A stretch of 64,000 nucleotides of DNA from Pontivivens ytuae. GTDB taxonomy: Bacteria; Pseudomonadota; Alphaproteobacteria; Rhodobacterales; Rhodobacteraceae. Made by a program: the position numbers and the translations under genes. The DNA is taken from the NCBI RefSeq assembly GCF_015679265.1, contig NZ_CP064942.1, forward strand, positions 2,894,001 through 2,958,000, written 5' to 3'. The notes beneath the pieces are model-generated. The model was not told the DNA's origin. It did not search any database and saw only the letters and a program-made list of their open reading frames with translations. Positions 7,224 through 18,662 of this stretch are shown in pieces; the first letter of the stretch is position 1; each line of letters begins with the position of its first letter.

Positions 7224-9506
7224 TCACCATCCGCGGCCCCGCCCGGTCTCGATGGCGTTGAGCAGCCGCTCCGGCGTGGCGGGCGCGTCGATCAGCACGT
7301 CCGAGCCCGCCTGCTGCACGGCATGTTGCAGGGCCATCAGCGCCGAGGTGCCCAGCATCAGCGGCGGCTCGCCCACCGCCTTCGACTTGTGGATCGTATC
7401 CTCGGCATTCTCGCCGTCCCAAAGCTCCACGTTGAACACCTTCGGCCGGTCCGAGCAGGCGGGGATCTTGTAGGTCGACGGCGCATGCGTCGCGAGCTTG
7501 CCCTGCGGCGTCCACACCAACTCCTCCATCGTGAGCCAGCCTGCGCCCTGCACGTAACCGCCCTCGATCTGTCCGATATCGAGCGCGGGGTTCAGCGACT
7601 TGCCCACGTCGTGCAGGATGTCGGTGCGCAGGATCCGGTTCTCGCCCGTGAGCGTGTCCAGCGCCACCTCCGTCACCGCCGCCCCGTGCGCGAAGTAGAA
7701 GAACGGCCGCCGCGGGCCGGAGCGTTGCAGCCGGTCCCATTCGAGCTTCGGCGTGGCGTAGTAGCCGGTGGCGCTGAGGGAGATCCGGGCGTTGTAGGCC
7801 AGCGCGATCAGCTCCTCCCACGCGAGGCGGGTTTCGCCAACCTCCACCGCGCCGTCGGTGAAGCGCACCGCCTCCGGCCGCACCTGCCAGCGCTCGGCGG
7901 CAAAGGCCGCCAGCCGGTCGCGGATCGTGTCGCAGGCGGCCTTCACCGCCATGCCGTTGAGGTCCGAGCCTGAGGACGCCGCCGTCGCCGACGTATTCGG
8001 CACCTTCGCGGTGTCCGTCGCCGTAATCTTCACCCGCGCCACGTCCTGCCCGAAGGCGGTAGCGGCGACCTGCGCCACCTTCATGAACAGGCCCTGGCCC
8101 ATCTCCGTCCCGCCATGGTTCAGCCGGATCGAGCCGTCGGTGTAGACATGCACCAGCGCCCCCGCCTGGTTGAGCTGGGTCAGCGTGAAGGAGATCCCGA
8201 ACTTCACCGGCGTCAGCGAGATCCCCCGCTTCAGCACCGGGCTCTGCGCGTTCGCGGCCTCTATCTCAGCCCTGCGGGCCTGATATTCGGCGCGCTCCGC
8301 GAGGGTCTCCATCATCTCGCCGATCACGCAGTCCTCGACCGGCATGCCATAGGGCGTGATCTGGCCGGAGCGGGCATAGGCGTTGACCCGCCGCACCTCC
8401 AGCGGATCGCGGCCCAGATCGGCGGCGATGTGCTCGATCACCCGCTCGATCCCGACCACGCCTTGCGGCCCGCCGAAGCCGCGAAAGGCCGTGTTGGAGC
8501 AGGTATGTGTGATGAGCCGTGTCGAGCGGATCCGGGCGGCGGGCAGGTGATAGGCGTTGTCCGCGTGGAGCATCGCCCGGTCGGCCACCGGCAAGCTCAG
8601 GTCCGCCGACCAGCCGCAGCGACAGTATTGATCGAAGACGATGCCCTCGATCCGCCCGTCCGCGTCGAAACCCACCTCGTAGTCGATGCGGAAATCATGC
8701 CGCTTGCCGGTGACCGCCATGTCGTCGTCGCGGTCATAGCGCATCCGCACCGGCCGCCCCGTCCGCCGCGCCACCAGCGCGCAGGCCACGGCGAGCGCAT
8801 TGCCCTGGCTTTCCTTCCCGCCGAAGCCGCCGCCCATGCGCCGCACCTCGACCGAGACCTCGGCGAAGGGGACATGCAGCGCATGCGCCACCTTGTGCTG
8901 GATCTCGGAGGGGTGCTGGGTCGAGGCATGGACCCGCATCTCGTCCCCGTCGCCGGGCACGGCGAGCGCCGCCTGGCCCTCCAGGTAGAAATGCTCCTGC
9001 CCGCCGATCTCGATCGAGCCCGTCAGCCGCCGCGGCGCCGAGGCGACCGCCGCGTTGGCATCGCCCTTCTCCCATTCGAGCGGCTCCTCCAGCAGGCTGC
9101 CCGCCGCCAGCGCATCCTCGATGGTCAGCAGGGCAGGCGCCTCCTCGACCTCCACCACCGCCGCGCGCGCCGCGCGCCGGGCGAGCAGATGCGTATCCGC
9201 CGCCACGATGAACAGCGGCTGCGCGTGATAAAGCACCTCCCCGGTAGACAGCAGCGGCTCCGGCTTCGGCGAGGGCGAGACGTCCGGCATCTCCTCGAAA
9301 TCCGCAGGCCCCAGCACGAGCCCCACCCCCGGCATCGCGCGCACCGGCTCCAGGTCGAGCCGCGTCACCCGCCCCCGCGCCACGGGTGCCAGACCGAAGG
9401 CGAGATGCAGCGCCCCGGCCGGTGCCGGAATGTCGTCAGTGTAGCTCGCGCGCCCCGTGACATGCAGCGGGCCTGAGTCGTGCGGATGCTTCTGATGGAC
9501 GCTCAT
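7224..9506 (-). CDS. xdhB: Xanthine dehydrogenase molybdopterin-binding subunit
   Basis: Large catalytic subunit of 760 residues that hydroxylates hypoxanthine and xanthine at a molybdenum centre; cytoplasmic, in an (alpha-beta)2 enzyme with XdhA. Family landmarks are the N-terminal HVTGRASYTDDIP, MGGGFGGKESQGN, AFRGFGGPQG and KAVGEPPLMLG, whose glutamate (E713) matches the catalytic residue. The start was placed at ATG 9506 (MSVHQKHPHD), as in related XdhB proteins. A longer frame starting at 9557 would run through a copy of the GCGTATTT motif and overlap xdhA. Confidence 0.93.
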   Translation of the reverse strand: MSVHQKHPHDSGPLHVTGRASYTDDIPAPAGALHLAFGLAPVARGRVTRLDLEPVRAMPGVGLVLGPADFEEMPDVSPSPKPEPLLSTGEVLYHAQPLFIVAADTHLLARRAARAAVVEVEEAPALLTIEDALAAGSLLEEPLEWEKGDANAAVASAPRRLTGSIEIGGQEHFYLEGQAALAVPGDGDEMRVHASTQHPSEIQHKVAHALHVPFAEVSVEVRRMGGGFGGKESQGNALAVACALVARRTGRPVRMRYDRDDDMAVTGKRHDFRIDYEVGFDADGRIEGIVFDQYCRCGWSADLSLPVADRAMLHADNAYHLPAARIRSTRLITHTCSNTAFRGFGGPQGVVGIERVIEHIAADLGRDPLEVRRVNAYARSGQITPYGMPVEDCVIGEMMETLAERAEYQARRAEIEAANAQSPVLKRGISLTPVKFGISFTLTQLNQAGALVHVYTDGSIRLNHGGTEMGQGLFMKVAQVAATAFGQDVARVKITATDTAKVPNTSATAASSGSDLNGMAVKAACDTIRDRLAAFAAERWQVRPEAVRFTDGAVEVGETRLAWEELIALAYNARISLSATGYYATPKLEWDRLQRSGPRRPFFYFAHGAAVTEVALDTLTGENRILRTDILHDVGKSLNPALDIGQIEGGYVQGAGWLTMEELVWTPQGKLATHAPSTYKIPACSDRPKVFNVELWDGENAEDTIHKSKAVGEPPLMLGTSALMALQHAVQQAGSDVLIDAPATPERLLNAIETGRGRGW

Positions 9507-9511
9507 GCCCG

Positions 9512-9535
9512 CATCACTCTCGTCAAATACGCAAA
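9512..9535 (-). repeat. GCGTATTT motif, GAGAGTGA variant
   Basis: Minus-strand TGCGTATTTGACGAGAGTGA lies in the short gap between xdhA and xdhB, just ahead of the chosen xdhB start. It is the same variant as at 13247 and 46619. Confidence 0.6.
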
Positions 9536-9546
9536 AGCCCGGCCGC

Positions 9547-10947
9547 TCATGCCGCACCCCGCCCGACCAGGCGCGTCGCCGTCCCGGCCCGTTCCAGCCG
9601 GTAGCGCTCCAGCATGTTCTGCGCGGCCCGCAGCCGGTAGGCCGCGCTCGCCCGCATGTCGGTCAGCGGCGTGAAATCCTCGGCCAGCGCCGCCTGCGCA
9701 TCCGCTACCGCCGCCGCATCCAGCGCCCGCCCGACCAGCGCCGCCTCCGCCGCCGCCGCCCGCCTCGGCACCCCGGCCATCCCGCCGAAGGCGAGCCGTG
9801 CCTCGGCCACCACATTGCCCTCCATTCGCACCGCGAAGCAGCCACAGACGGCGGAGATATCCTGGTCGAACCGTTTGGAGAGCTTGTAGCAGGCCAGCGT
9901 ATCCTCCTGATCCGGAACGAAGATGCTCTCCACGAACTCCCCGCGCGCCCGGTCCTGTTTGCCGTAGTCCAGGAAGAAGTCCTCCACCGGCATCTCCCGC
10001 CGCTCCTCCCCGTGCCGCAGCACCAGGGTCGCGCCCAAGGCGATCAGCGCCGGCGACCCATCCCCGATCGGCGAGCCGTTCGCGATATTGCCCCCGATGG
10101 TCGCCGCGTTTCGCACCTGCACCGAGCCGTAGCGCCGGATCAGCTCCGCGAAATCCGGGTGCCGGTCGGCCATCGCCCCGCGCAGGCGGGAGAGCGTCAC
10201 CCCCGCGCCGATGCGCAAGCCGCCCTCCACTCGCTCGATCCGCAGCAGATCAGTCACGCGGTGCAGGAAGACCATCGGCGCCACGTCGCGGAACTGCTTC
10301 GTCACCCAAAGCCCCACATCCGTCGCGCCCGCCACCAGCGTCGCATCGGGATGCATGCCGTAGATCGCCGCGAGGCTTTCGGCGGAGGCCGGCAGAAAGA
10401 AGCCGTCCCCGCTCATGTCGCCCGCCTCGGCCAGCGCCCACAGCCCGGCGGTCTCGTCGACTTCCCAGTCCGGCACCGGCTCGCCCGCCGCCGCCTCCGC
10501 CGCGCGCACGATCGGCGCGTAGCCGGTGCAGCGGCAGAGATTGCCCGCCAGCACGTCGTCGTGATCCTCGCGCCCCGTGCGGTGCGCCGTGTACAGGCTC
10601 ATCACGAAACCGGGCGTGCAGAAGCCGCACTGGCTGCCGTGATGCTCCACCATCGCCGCCTGCACGGGATGGAGCCGCCCGTCGGGCGCCGCGACCCCCT
10701 CCACGGTGCGCACCGCCTTGCCCGCGAGCTGCGGCAGGAACAGGATGCAGGCGTTCAGCGCCTGATGGACCAGACCTTCCTTGTCCAGCGTCGTGACCGT
10801 CACCGTGCACGCGCCGCAATCGCCCTCGTTGCAGCCCTCCTTGGTGCCGGTCAGCCGCCGCTCCTCACGCAGCCAGTCGAGCAGCGTCACCGTGGGGTCC
10901 GCGACCTCCACGTCCACCCGTTCACCGTTCAGAAGAAAGGAGATCAT
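9547..10947 (-). CDS. xdhA: Xanthine dehydrogenase iron-sulfur/FAD subunit
   Basis: Small subunit of 466 residues passing electrons from the Mo centre through two [2Fe-2S] clusters to FAD and NAD+. Ferredoxin-like cysteines are in [13 protein letters not shown] (about 37-49); the second cluster cysteines are in CGFCTPGF and [12 protein letters not shown]-binding motifs are [15 protein letters not shown] and [14 protein letters not shown]. Fusion of cluster and FAD domains in one chain matches R. capsulatus XdhA. First gene of the operon; GGGAG precedes the ATG. A promoter should lie between here and 11029, but I see no clear one. Confidence 0.94.
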   Translation of the reverse strand: MISFLLNGERVDVEVADPTVTLLDWLREERRLTGTKEGCNEGDCGACTVTVTTLDKEGLVHQALNACILFLPQLAGKAVRTVEGVAAPDGRLHPVQAAMVEHHGSQCGFCTPGFVMSLYTAHRTGREDHDDVLAGNLCRCTGYAPIVRAAEAAAGEPVPDWEVDETAGLWALAEAGDMSGDGFFLPASAESLAAIYGMHPDATLVAGATDVGLWVTKQFRDVAPMVFLHRVTDLLRIERVEGGLRIGAGVTLSRLRGAMADRHPDFAELIRRYGSVQVRNAATIGGNIANGSPIGDGSPALIALGATLVLRHGEERREMPVEDFFLDYGKQDRARGEFVESIFVPDQEDTLACYKLSKRFDQDISAVCGCFAVRMEGNVVAEARLAFGGMAGVPRRAAAAEAALVGRALDAAAVADAQAALAEDFTPLTDMRASAAYRLRAAQNMLERYRLERAGTATRLVGRGAA

Positions 10948-11028
10948 CGCCGCTCCCGTGCCGCGCTCCGCATCAATCCCGCGATTTTTATCAGACGGTC
11001 AAAACCGGGTAAATCCCGCGCGCCCCTG

Positions 11029-11778
11029 TCAAAGCGGCGCATAGCCGAGCGCCCGCATCAGCCCTGGATCGACCTCGTTGCGCAGCTTGCGGCGCAGCGG
11101 GTCGGGCAGGGCGGCCGCCAGCCGCTCGACCGCGTCGCCCGAGGGCAGGTCCTTCGTCGTGGGCGGCGCGCCGTCCTGATCCCCGGCGAGGAGGTGGGGC
11201 GAGAGCGCCGTCACCGTCCGCTCCGGATCGTCCGCAATCTCCTCGGCGCGCAGCAGCACGCCGCGCACGTCGGTCTCCAACAGATCCAGCAGCGCCCGCA
11301 TCTTCGCGGACCACAGCTGCATCGGGTCGAAGCGGGCATCCGGCCCGAAGCCGTCTCGCCGGAACACCGGGAACGGCCGGTCCAGGAAGGCAGCAAAGCC
11401 CCCCGCAGGCTCGCTCAGCCCCGGCACCTTGGGCCGCCGGAACAGCCCCTCGAGGCAGACGACGGGGTGGGCTGCCACGCAGACGAACAGCGTCTCGCGC
11501 GCATGGGCGGCCGAGCGGATCACGTCGATCGAGGGCGCGGTCGCCGTCCAGCCGAAATCGGAATAGAGGATCCGGTCATGCTCGGCATCCAGCAGCCGGT
11601 TGTGCAGCTCCGCCCGCTCCTGCGAGCGCACCTCCTGCAACACCTCCTTCAGAGCCTGCCGGTCGAGCTCCGGCTCCCCGCGCATCACCGTCACCCGGAA
11701 CCGCCGCCGCACGAGCCGCGCCAGCCACGACGCACCGGAATTGCGTTCGGCGAAGATCTTGGCATAGAGCGCGGTCAA
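11029..11778 (-). CDS. Sulfotransferase-like protein
   Basis: A 249-residue protein. The N-terminal AKIFAERNSGASWLARLVRR (about 6-25) resembles the nucleotide-binding P-loop region of bacterial sulfotransferase-like proteins, which often read GERNSGTN. No other hallmark is secure, so function is tentative. A stretch of charged helix follows (LKEVLQEVRSQERAELHNR). The start is a TTG with GGAGG about ten bases upstream; no ATG is available nearby. It ends before xdhA, 81 bases away, and might be transcribed through into it. Substrate unknown. Confidence 0.55.
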   Translation of the reverse strand: MTALYAKIFAERNSGASWLARLVRRRFRVTVMRGEPELDRQALKEVLQEVRSQERAELHNRLLDAEHDRILYSDFGWTATAPSIDVIRSAAHARETLFVCVAAHPVVCLEGLFRRPKVPGLSEPAGGFAAFLDRPFPVFRRDGFGPDARFDPMQLWSAKMRALLDLLETDVRGVLLRAEEIADDPERTVTALSPHLLAGDQDGAPPTTKDLPSGDAVERLAAALPDPLRRKLRNEVDPGLMRALGYAPL

Positions 11779-11944
11779 CGGGGGGCGGCCTCCGGCTGCA
11801 TGTGAACCGCGATGCTAGTCCCGCATCCCGCCGCCGTCGACCCGCTCCAACGCGCCACCACCCCGGACCCCGACCCGGGGTCTTCCTGAACGCCGCGCAA
11901 CCCTCCGAAAGGTGCCGGGTCAGGCCCGGGACGGTCCCACCATC

Positions 11945-12409
11945 CTACTCCGCCACATACGCCGCGAGCTGGTCGATCACCGTCCCCCAGCCGTCGAAGA
12001 AGCCCATCTCCTCGTGCGACTTCCGACCCGCTGCATCCTTGTGCAGCACCCGGGCCGTGTAGCGCGTCCCGCTCCCGGCAGGCTCCATCAGGATGATCCC
12101 GGTGAAGAAGCTATCCGCATTGGGCCGAAACCCGGCGGAGAGCGCGTCGCAGAACACCAGCCGCCGCGCCGTCTCCGCCACCAGGATGCAGCCCTCGCCC
12201 GCCATCTCGGCCCCGTCGGGCATCCGCATCCGGGTGAAGAACCGCCCGCCCGGCGCCGGATCGATCACGACGTCGACCAGCTCCACCGGTTTCGGCGCCC
12301 ACCAGATCTTCAGCTCCTCTGGCGTCGTCCAGGCCCGCCACAGCCGCTCGGGCGAGGCCGCGATCTCGCGCACGATCTCCAGGTCGGTCTCGGGGTTGAG
12401 ATCAAACAT
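11945..12409 (-). CDS. SRPBCC (AHSA1-like) domain protein, second copy
   Basis: A 154-residue protein of the START/SRPBCC fold, which makes a hydrophobic ligand cavity. Typical opening is IVREIAASPERLWRAWTTPEELKIWWAP (about 11-38), followed by DPAPGGRF and a C-terminal helix segment GFFDGWGTVIDQLAAYV. It overlaps the preceding SRPBCC gene by eight bases, forming a three-gene unit with an ArsR regulator. Such ArsR-SRPBCC cassettes are widespread and their ligands are mostly unknown. Confidence 0.85.
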   Translation of the reverse strand: MFDLNPETDLEIVREIAASPERLWRAWTTPEELKIWWAPKPVELVDVVIDPAPGGRFFTRMRMPDGAEMAGEGCILVAETARRLVFCDALSAGFRPNADSFFTGIILMEPAGSGTRYTARVLHKDAAGRKSHEEMGFFDGWGTVIDQLAAYVAE

Positions 12410-12857
12410 GCTCCGCCTCCAGGCTCCGCGCCAGCGCGCCCATCAGGTGCTCCCACCCGGCCTCGCGCCCAGCGATCCCGTCGCTGTCGCCATAATAAAC
12501 GCCCTGCTCGGTGAAGGTCAGCCGCGTCCCGTCCCCCTCCGCCGCGAAGGTCACGGTGGCGAGCGAGGCCGAATGCACCACGTCGTCCAGCGCCATGGTG
12601 TAGGCATAGACGATCCGCGCGCCGTCCTCGATGTCGAGGAAGGTGGTGGCGTTGGAATGCTCCAGCCCGTCCTTCGCCCACGCCCCGCTCTCCGCACCCC
12701 CGATCCGGAAGTCGAGATCGTAGCGCACCGTCCGCCAACCCGGCGCGTCGTCCTTGGCGAACCACGCCGCCTTGCGGTCCTTGTCGGACCACGCGCGCCA
12801 GACCCGATCGGGTGCCGCCGCCAGCACCCGGCTCATCGTGAAGCTGTCATGTCTCAT
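12402..12857 (-). CDS. SRPBCC (AHSA1-like) domain protein, first copy
   Basis: A 151-residue SRPBCC-fold protein. The opening SRVLAAAPDRVWRAWSDKDRKAAWFA (about 9-34) is typical of AHSA1-like proteins, and FTEQGVYYGDSDG followed by a C-terminal helix (GWEHLMGALARSL) completes the fold. It overlaps the ArsR gene by 11 bases and the next SRPBCC gene by eight, so the three are certainly co-transcribed. It differs from its neighbour enough to suggest an old duplication. Ligand unknown. Confidence 0.85.
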   Translation of the reverse strand: MRHDSFTMSRVLAAAPDRVWRAWSDKDRKAAWFAKDDAPGWRTVRYDLDFRIGGAESGAWAKDGLEHSNATTFLDIEDGARIVYAYTMALDDVVHSASLATVTFAAEGDGTRLTFTEQGVYYGDSDGIAGREAGWEHLMGALARSLEAEHV

Positions 12858-13185
12858 GGTCTCGCTCCTCCTCCAGCATCGCCTCCAGCCGGTCGAGCCG
12901 CGCGCTCCACGCGCGCCGCCGCTCGGCGATCCAGCGCTCCGCGTCCGCCATCCGCTCCGCCTCCAGCCGGCAGGTGCGGACCCGGCCCACCTTCTCGCTC
13001 GCGACCAGGCCCGCCTCCTCCAGCACGCGCAAGTGCTTCAGGACGGAAGGAAGCGCCATCTCCAGCGGCTCGGCCAGCTCGCCCACCGCCGCGGGCCCCC
13101 GCTCCAGCCGCGCGATCATCGCCCGGCGCGTGGGGTCGGAGAGGGCGCGGAACACCGCGTCGAGGGCAGAATCATGGTAAGCCAT
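12847..13185 (-). CDS. ArsR-family winged-helix repressor
   Basis: A 112-residue metal-independent ArsR/HTH_5 regulator of the kind fused in operons with SRPBCC proteins. The winged helix includes FRALSDPTRRAMIARLERGP (about 12-31), VGELAEPLEMALPSVLKHLRVLEEAGLV (recognition helix about 34-61) and a C-terminal RRAWSARLDRLEAML helix. No CxC metal site is present. The chosen ATG (MAYHDSALDAVF) is the usual family start, although the Shine-Dalgarno is weak. Probably autoregulates the ArsR-SRPBCC-SRPBCC operon. It is divergent from dnaE. Confidence 0.88.
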   Translation of the reverse strand: MAYHDSALDAVFRALSDPTRRAMIARLERGPAAVGELAEPLEMALPSVLKHLRVLEEAGLVASEKVGRVRTCRLEAERMADAERWIAERRRAWSARLDRLEAMLEEERDHET

Positions 13186-13246
13186 GTGGGAAACTATCGC
13201 CCCGCCACGCGCGCCGCGCAAGGAAAACTTTCCGCACCGGCTAAGT

Positions 13247-13269
13247 TTCATCACTCTCGCCAAATACGC
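13247..13269 (-). repeat. GCGTATTT motif, GAGAGTGA variant
   Basis: Minus-strand GGCGTATTTGGCGAGAGTGA lies between the divergent arsR and dnaE genes, 58 bases before the dnaE start. Confidence 0.6.
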
Positions 13270-13327
13270 CCGCCGGAGGCGTCCCGACCCATGGCCCCCG
13301 CGCCGCGGCGGCGATAACGTCACGCCC

Positions 13328-16855
<3,528 letters not shown>

Positions 16856-16866
16856 CGGCGCCCTTC

Positions 16867-17652
16867 TTACTTCATGTCGCGCTGTTTGATGCCTTCAAGT
16901 GCGCTTTGGGGGAGGGAATTGTAAATATCATTAATTTGCTTCGGCTCTGAGATAGTTTTTTCTGTAATAATATTGATTAATTTGAAAAGTGTAATTGCAA
17001 TTTCGTTATCGTCTGAAAAGTCTATTTTTCCAGGGTGAACAGCATTATTTCCAATTACACGTACTGCATCAAGCGCTCTTTGCACGTCTTGAGGCATGCC
17101 CTTGGAAACAAGAGAGCCAATATCCTTGTTAATATTAGAGCCTTCCTCGCCAAGCTCTTTGCATAGCATCTGTATGGCCAGCCGTAAAAGGGCTGCTGCT
17201 CCGCGCGGAGAGCTATTCAGAATCGACGCCGCTTCTTTATATAGATCTAAAATATCTTTCGGTAGGTCGGGGTTTGGCAGAGGTGCTGTGTTTGCAATAG
17301 GATAGACTAACTTATCATTGACCCAAATTGATATTTTTGAGCAATGATAGCAAGATGACATAAATAGCTTTATTATTGAGTATTCAGCGACAGTGTCGGG
17401 AGAGATTTCTAGTAGTTGAAGTGCGTTGATATTTTGAGCCGTATGTACTGCAGTAATCAGGGCTTCAATTCCTGTTGGTGGTACTTTGCTCTCATTGCCA
17501 TCGCTATCACTCCTATACATCGTGACGTCAGGTGTTGTTCGGGCGCCTGCTATACGATTTGCGAGGGCCTCATACCAAGTTTGAGTTGTTAGCACGTTGC
17601 AGTGTGGGCAATTAAATGCTTTTTTTCGAACGCTCGGCGCTTCCGACTTCAT
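16867..17652 (-). CDS. DUF4145-domain protein on an AT-rich island
   Basis: About 261 residues. The C-terminal half matches DUF4145: SSPRGAAALLRLAIQMLCKEL (about 147-167), then NINKDIGSLVSKGMPQDVQRALDAVRVIGNNAVHPG. The N-terminal part has CPHC and CYHC pairs that could form a zinc site. DUF4145 occurs alone or attached to restriction and other defence proteins, but its own role is not settled. Base and codon use are far more AT-rich than all neighbours, a strong sign of recent transfer. The start at MKSEAPSVRKK was chosen because codons upstream turn GC-rich; a longer start at 17781 is possible. Confidence 0.75.
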   Translation of the reverse strand: MKSEAPSVRKKAFNCPHCNVLTTQTWYEALANRIAGARTTPDVTMYRSDSDGNESKVPPTGIEALITAVHTAQNINALQLLEISPDTVAEYSIIKLFMSSCYHCSKISIWVNDKLVYPIANTAPLPNPDLPKDILDLYKEAASILNSSPRGAAALLRLAIQMLCKELGEEGSNINKDIGSLVSKGMPQDVQRALDAVRVIGNNAVHPGKIDFSDDNEIAITLFKLINIITEKTISEPKQINDIYNSLPQSALEGIKQRDMK

Positions 17653-17729
17653 GTTTTCTGTCTTCTTGCTGCATGTTCGGTGGCATAGGAATACAAAGTC
17701 GCAATCGATGTGTCTATAAGGGGGCGGGC

Positions 17730-18002
17730 TTAAGCACTCTCCCGCCACCCCTTTCTCAGGAACCACCGCAGCTTTTTCCACAGGTTGACCCGCCGGCGCG
17801 GGGCCAGGGGGACGAAGCGGGGGTCGTTCTGCCCGTCATGCTCTTCGGAGCACACGCGGGGCAGGGTGTGGGCCAGCGGGTTGAACTCACCGGGCGTGAT
17901 GCAGGGCTGGACCGGCAGCACGTGCCGGTTGTCCCGGCGGGACGAACGGGAGTCGGGGTCGCGATCGACCTTGCGGTCGAAGATGAAAAACGGGGGATGC
18001 AT
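17730..18002 (-). CDS. Hypothetical small basic protein
   Basis: A 90-residue frame, MHPPFFIFDRK..., rich in arginine and ending RVNLWKKLRWFLRKGWRESA. AGGA lies about nine bases before the ATG. I recognise no domain. It could be a real small gene at the edge of the transferred island or a chance frame; if it is not real, 17653-18250 holds no gene. Confidence 0.35.
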   Translation of the reverse strand: MHPPFFIFDRKVDRDPDSRSSRRDNRHVLPVQPCITPGEFNPLAHTLPRVCSEEHDGQNDPRFVPLAPRRRVNLWKKLRWFLRKGWRESA

Positions 18003-18197
18003 GGCTGCGATCCTGTGATTGGTCTTTGGAAAAAGGCCGCCGCAACGGCCAGGGGGCTGCAGGCTCTCAGAGCGCTGGGAGATCAATATCCTTCATCATG
18101 TGCAGCCCTCCACAAATCGTGGCACCAATCATTTCGTCCGCAGGTTGTATCAGATTCTCCGACCCGGCTGAACCCCCGCCTGCGACATTCCGTCAGG

Positions 18198-18224
18198 AAA
18201 AACGCCCCGGACGATGCCGGGGCG
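18198..18224 (-). terminator. Terminator of the small secreted protein gene
   Basis: CGCCCCGG and CCGGGGCG pair over 8 bp around ACGATG. On the minus strand a run of five T follows directly. It lies 27 bases past the stop of the 18251-18403 gene. Confidence 0.8.
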
Positions 18225-18250
18225 CCTCAGGATCTCGATCTGCGGGCGGA

Positions 18251-18403
18251 TCAGCTCGTGGTCGCCACGCAGGTGCGCGTGTCCGCGTCGTAGGTCGTGC
18301 CCGGGGCGCAGGACATCACCTGCTCTTGGCCCCAGTTGCAGCCCGCCGCGAAAGCGGTCAGCGGGGCGGCGGTCATGGCGAGTGCCAGGACAAGGGTCTT
18401 CAT
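18251..18403 (-). CDS. Small secreted cysteine-containing protein
   Basis: Only 50 residues: a signal peptide (MKTLVLALAMTAAPLTAFA) followed by a 30-residue mature part with three cysteines, ending CAPGTTYDADTRTCVATTS. The C-terminal pattern CxPGTxYDxxxxxC recalls a short chitin-binding-like (CBM14) fragment, and similar tiny proteins are common in Rhodobacteraceae. GAGGAG seven bases before the ATG and a strong terminator after the stop support a real gene. Function unknown; likely periplasmic or secreted with at most one disulfide. Confidence 0.8.
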   Translation of the reverse strand: MKTLVLALAMTAAPLTAFAAGCNWGQEQVMSCAPGTTYDADTRTCVATTS

Positions 18404-18520
18404 CTGGATACTCCTCTGCTTGACTTTGCGTAAGGTAGCACGCGTCCCGCCCCCTCCAAACCGCTTGCATGTCGCACCCCCGTTAACCTTTCGCGGGGCG
18501 GAGGCCGGTCCGCTGGGTGG

Positions 18521-18560
18521 CATACGGATGTCATACGCTTTTCATACGCAGATCATACGC
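18521..18560 (+). promoter_or_regulatory. Four CATACG direct repeats at exact 11-bp spacing
   Basis: CATACG occurs at 18521, 18532, 18543 and 18554, so the repeats lie on one helix face. The intervening bases vary. Direct repeats at 11 bp are typical of PhoB/OmpR-family response-regulator sites. They lie upstream of the nitroreductase gene and between it and the divergent secreted-protein gene, so could serve either. Confidence 0.6.
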
Positions 18561-18587
18561 GGCCTGCCGGGCCGTCGGGCATGGTTA

Positions 18588-18629
18588 ATAGTGCAACGCT
18601 GCACTTGTTTAAGTGCAAGATTGTACTAT
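18588..18629 (+). promoter_or_regulatory. Operator-like inverted repeat upstream of the nitroreductase-marR pair
   Basis: Two 20-base arms, ATAGTGCAACGCTGCACTTG and the complement of TAAGTGCAAGATTGTACTAT, agree at 15 of 20 positions. Each arm also contains its own smaller dyad (AGTGCA...TGCACT). This is a double operator of the sort bound by MarR dimers, and a marR gene is second in the downstream operon. The Shine-Dalgarno GGAGG of the nitroreductase lies just after it. Confidence 0.65.
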
Positions 18630-18662
18630 GTCGGAGGGACATCAACCCGACCGGAGGCCCCC

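Noticed and set aside
17785..18018. Plus-strand 77-codon ORF
   Set aside because: Antisense to the slightly better minus-strand candidate at 17730-18002; no Shine-Dalgarno or recognised motif.
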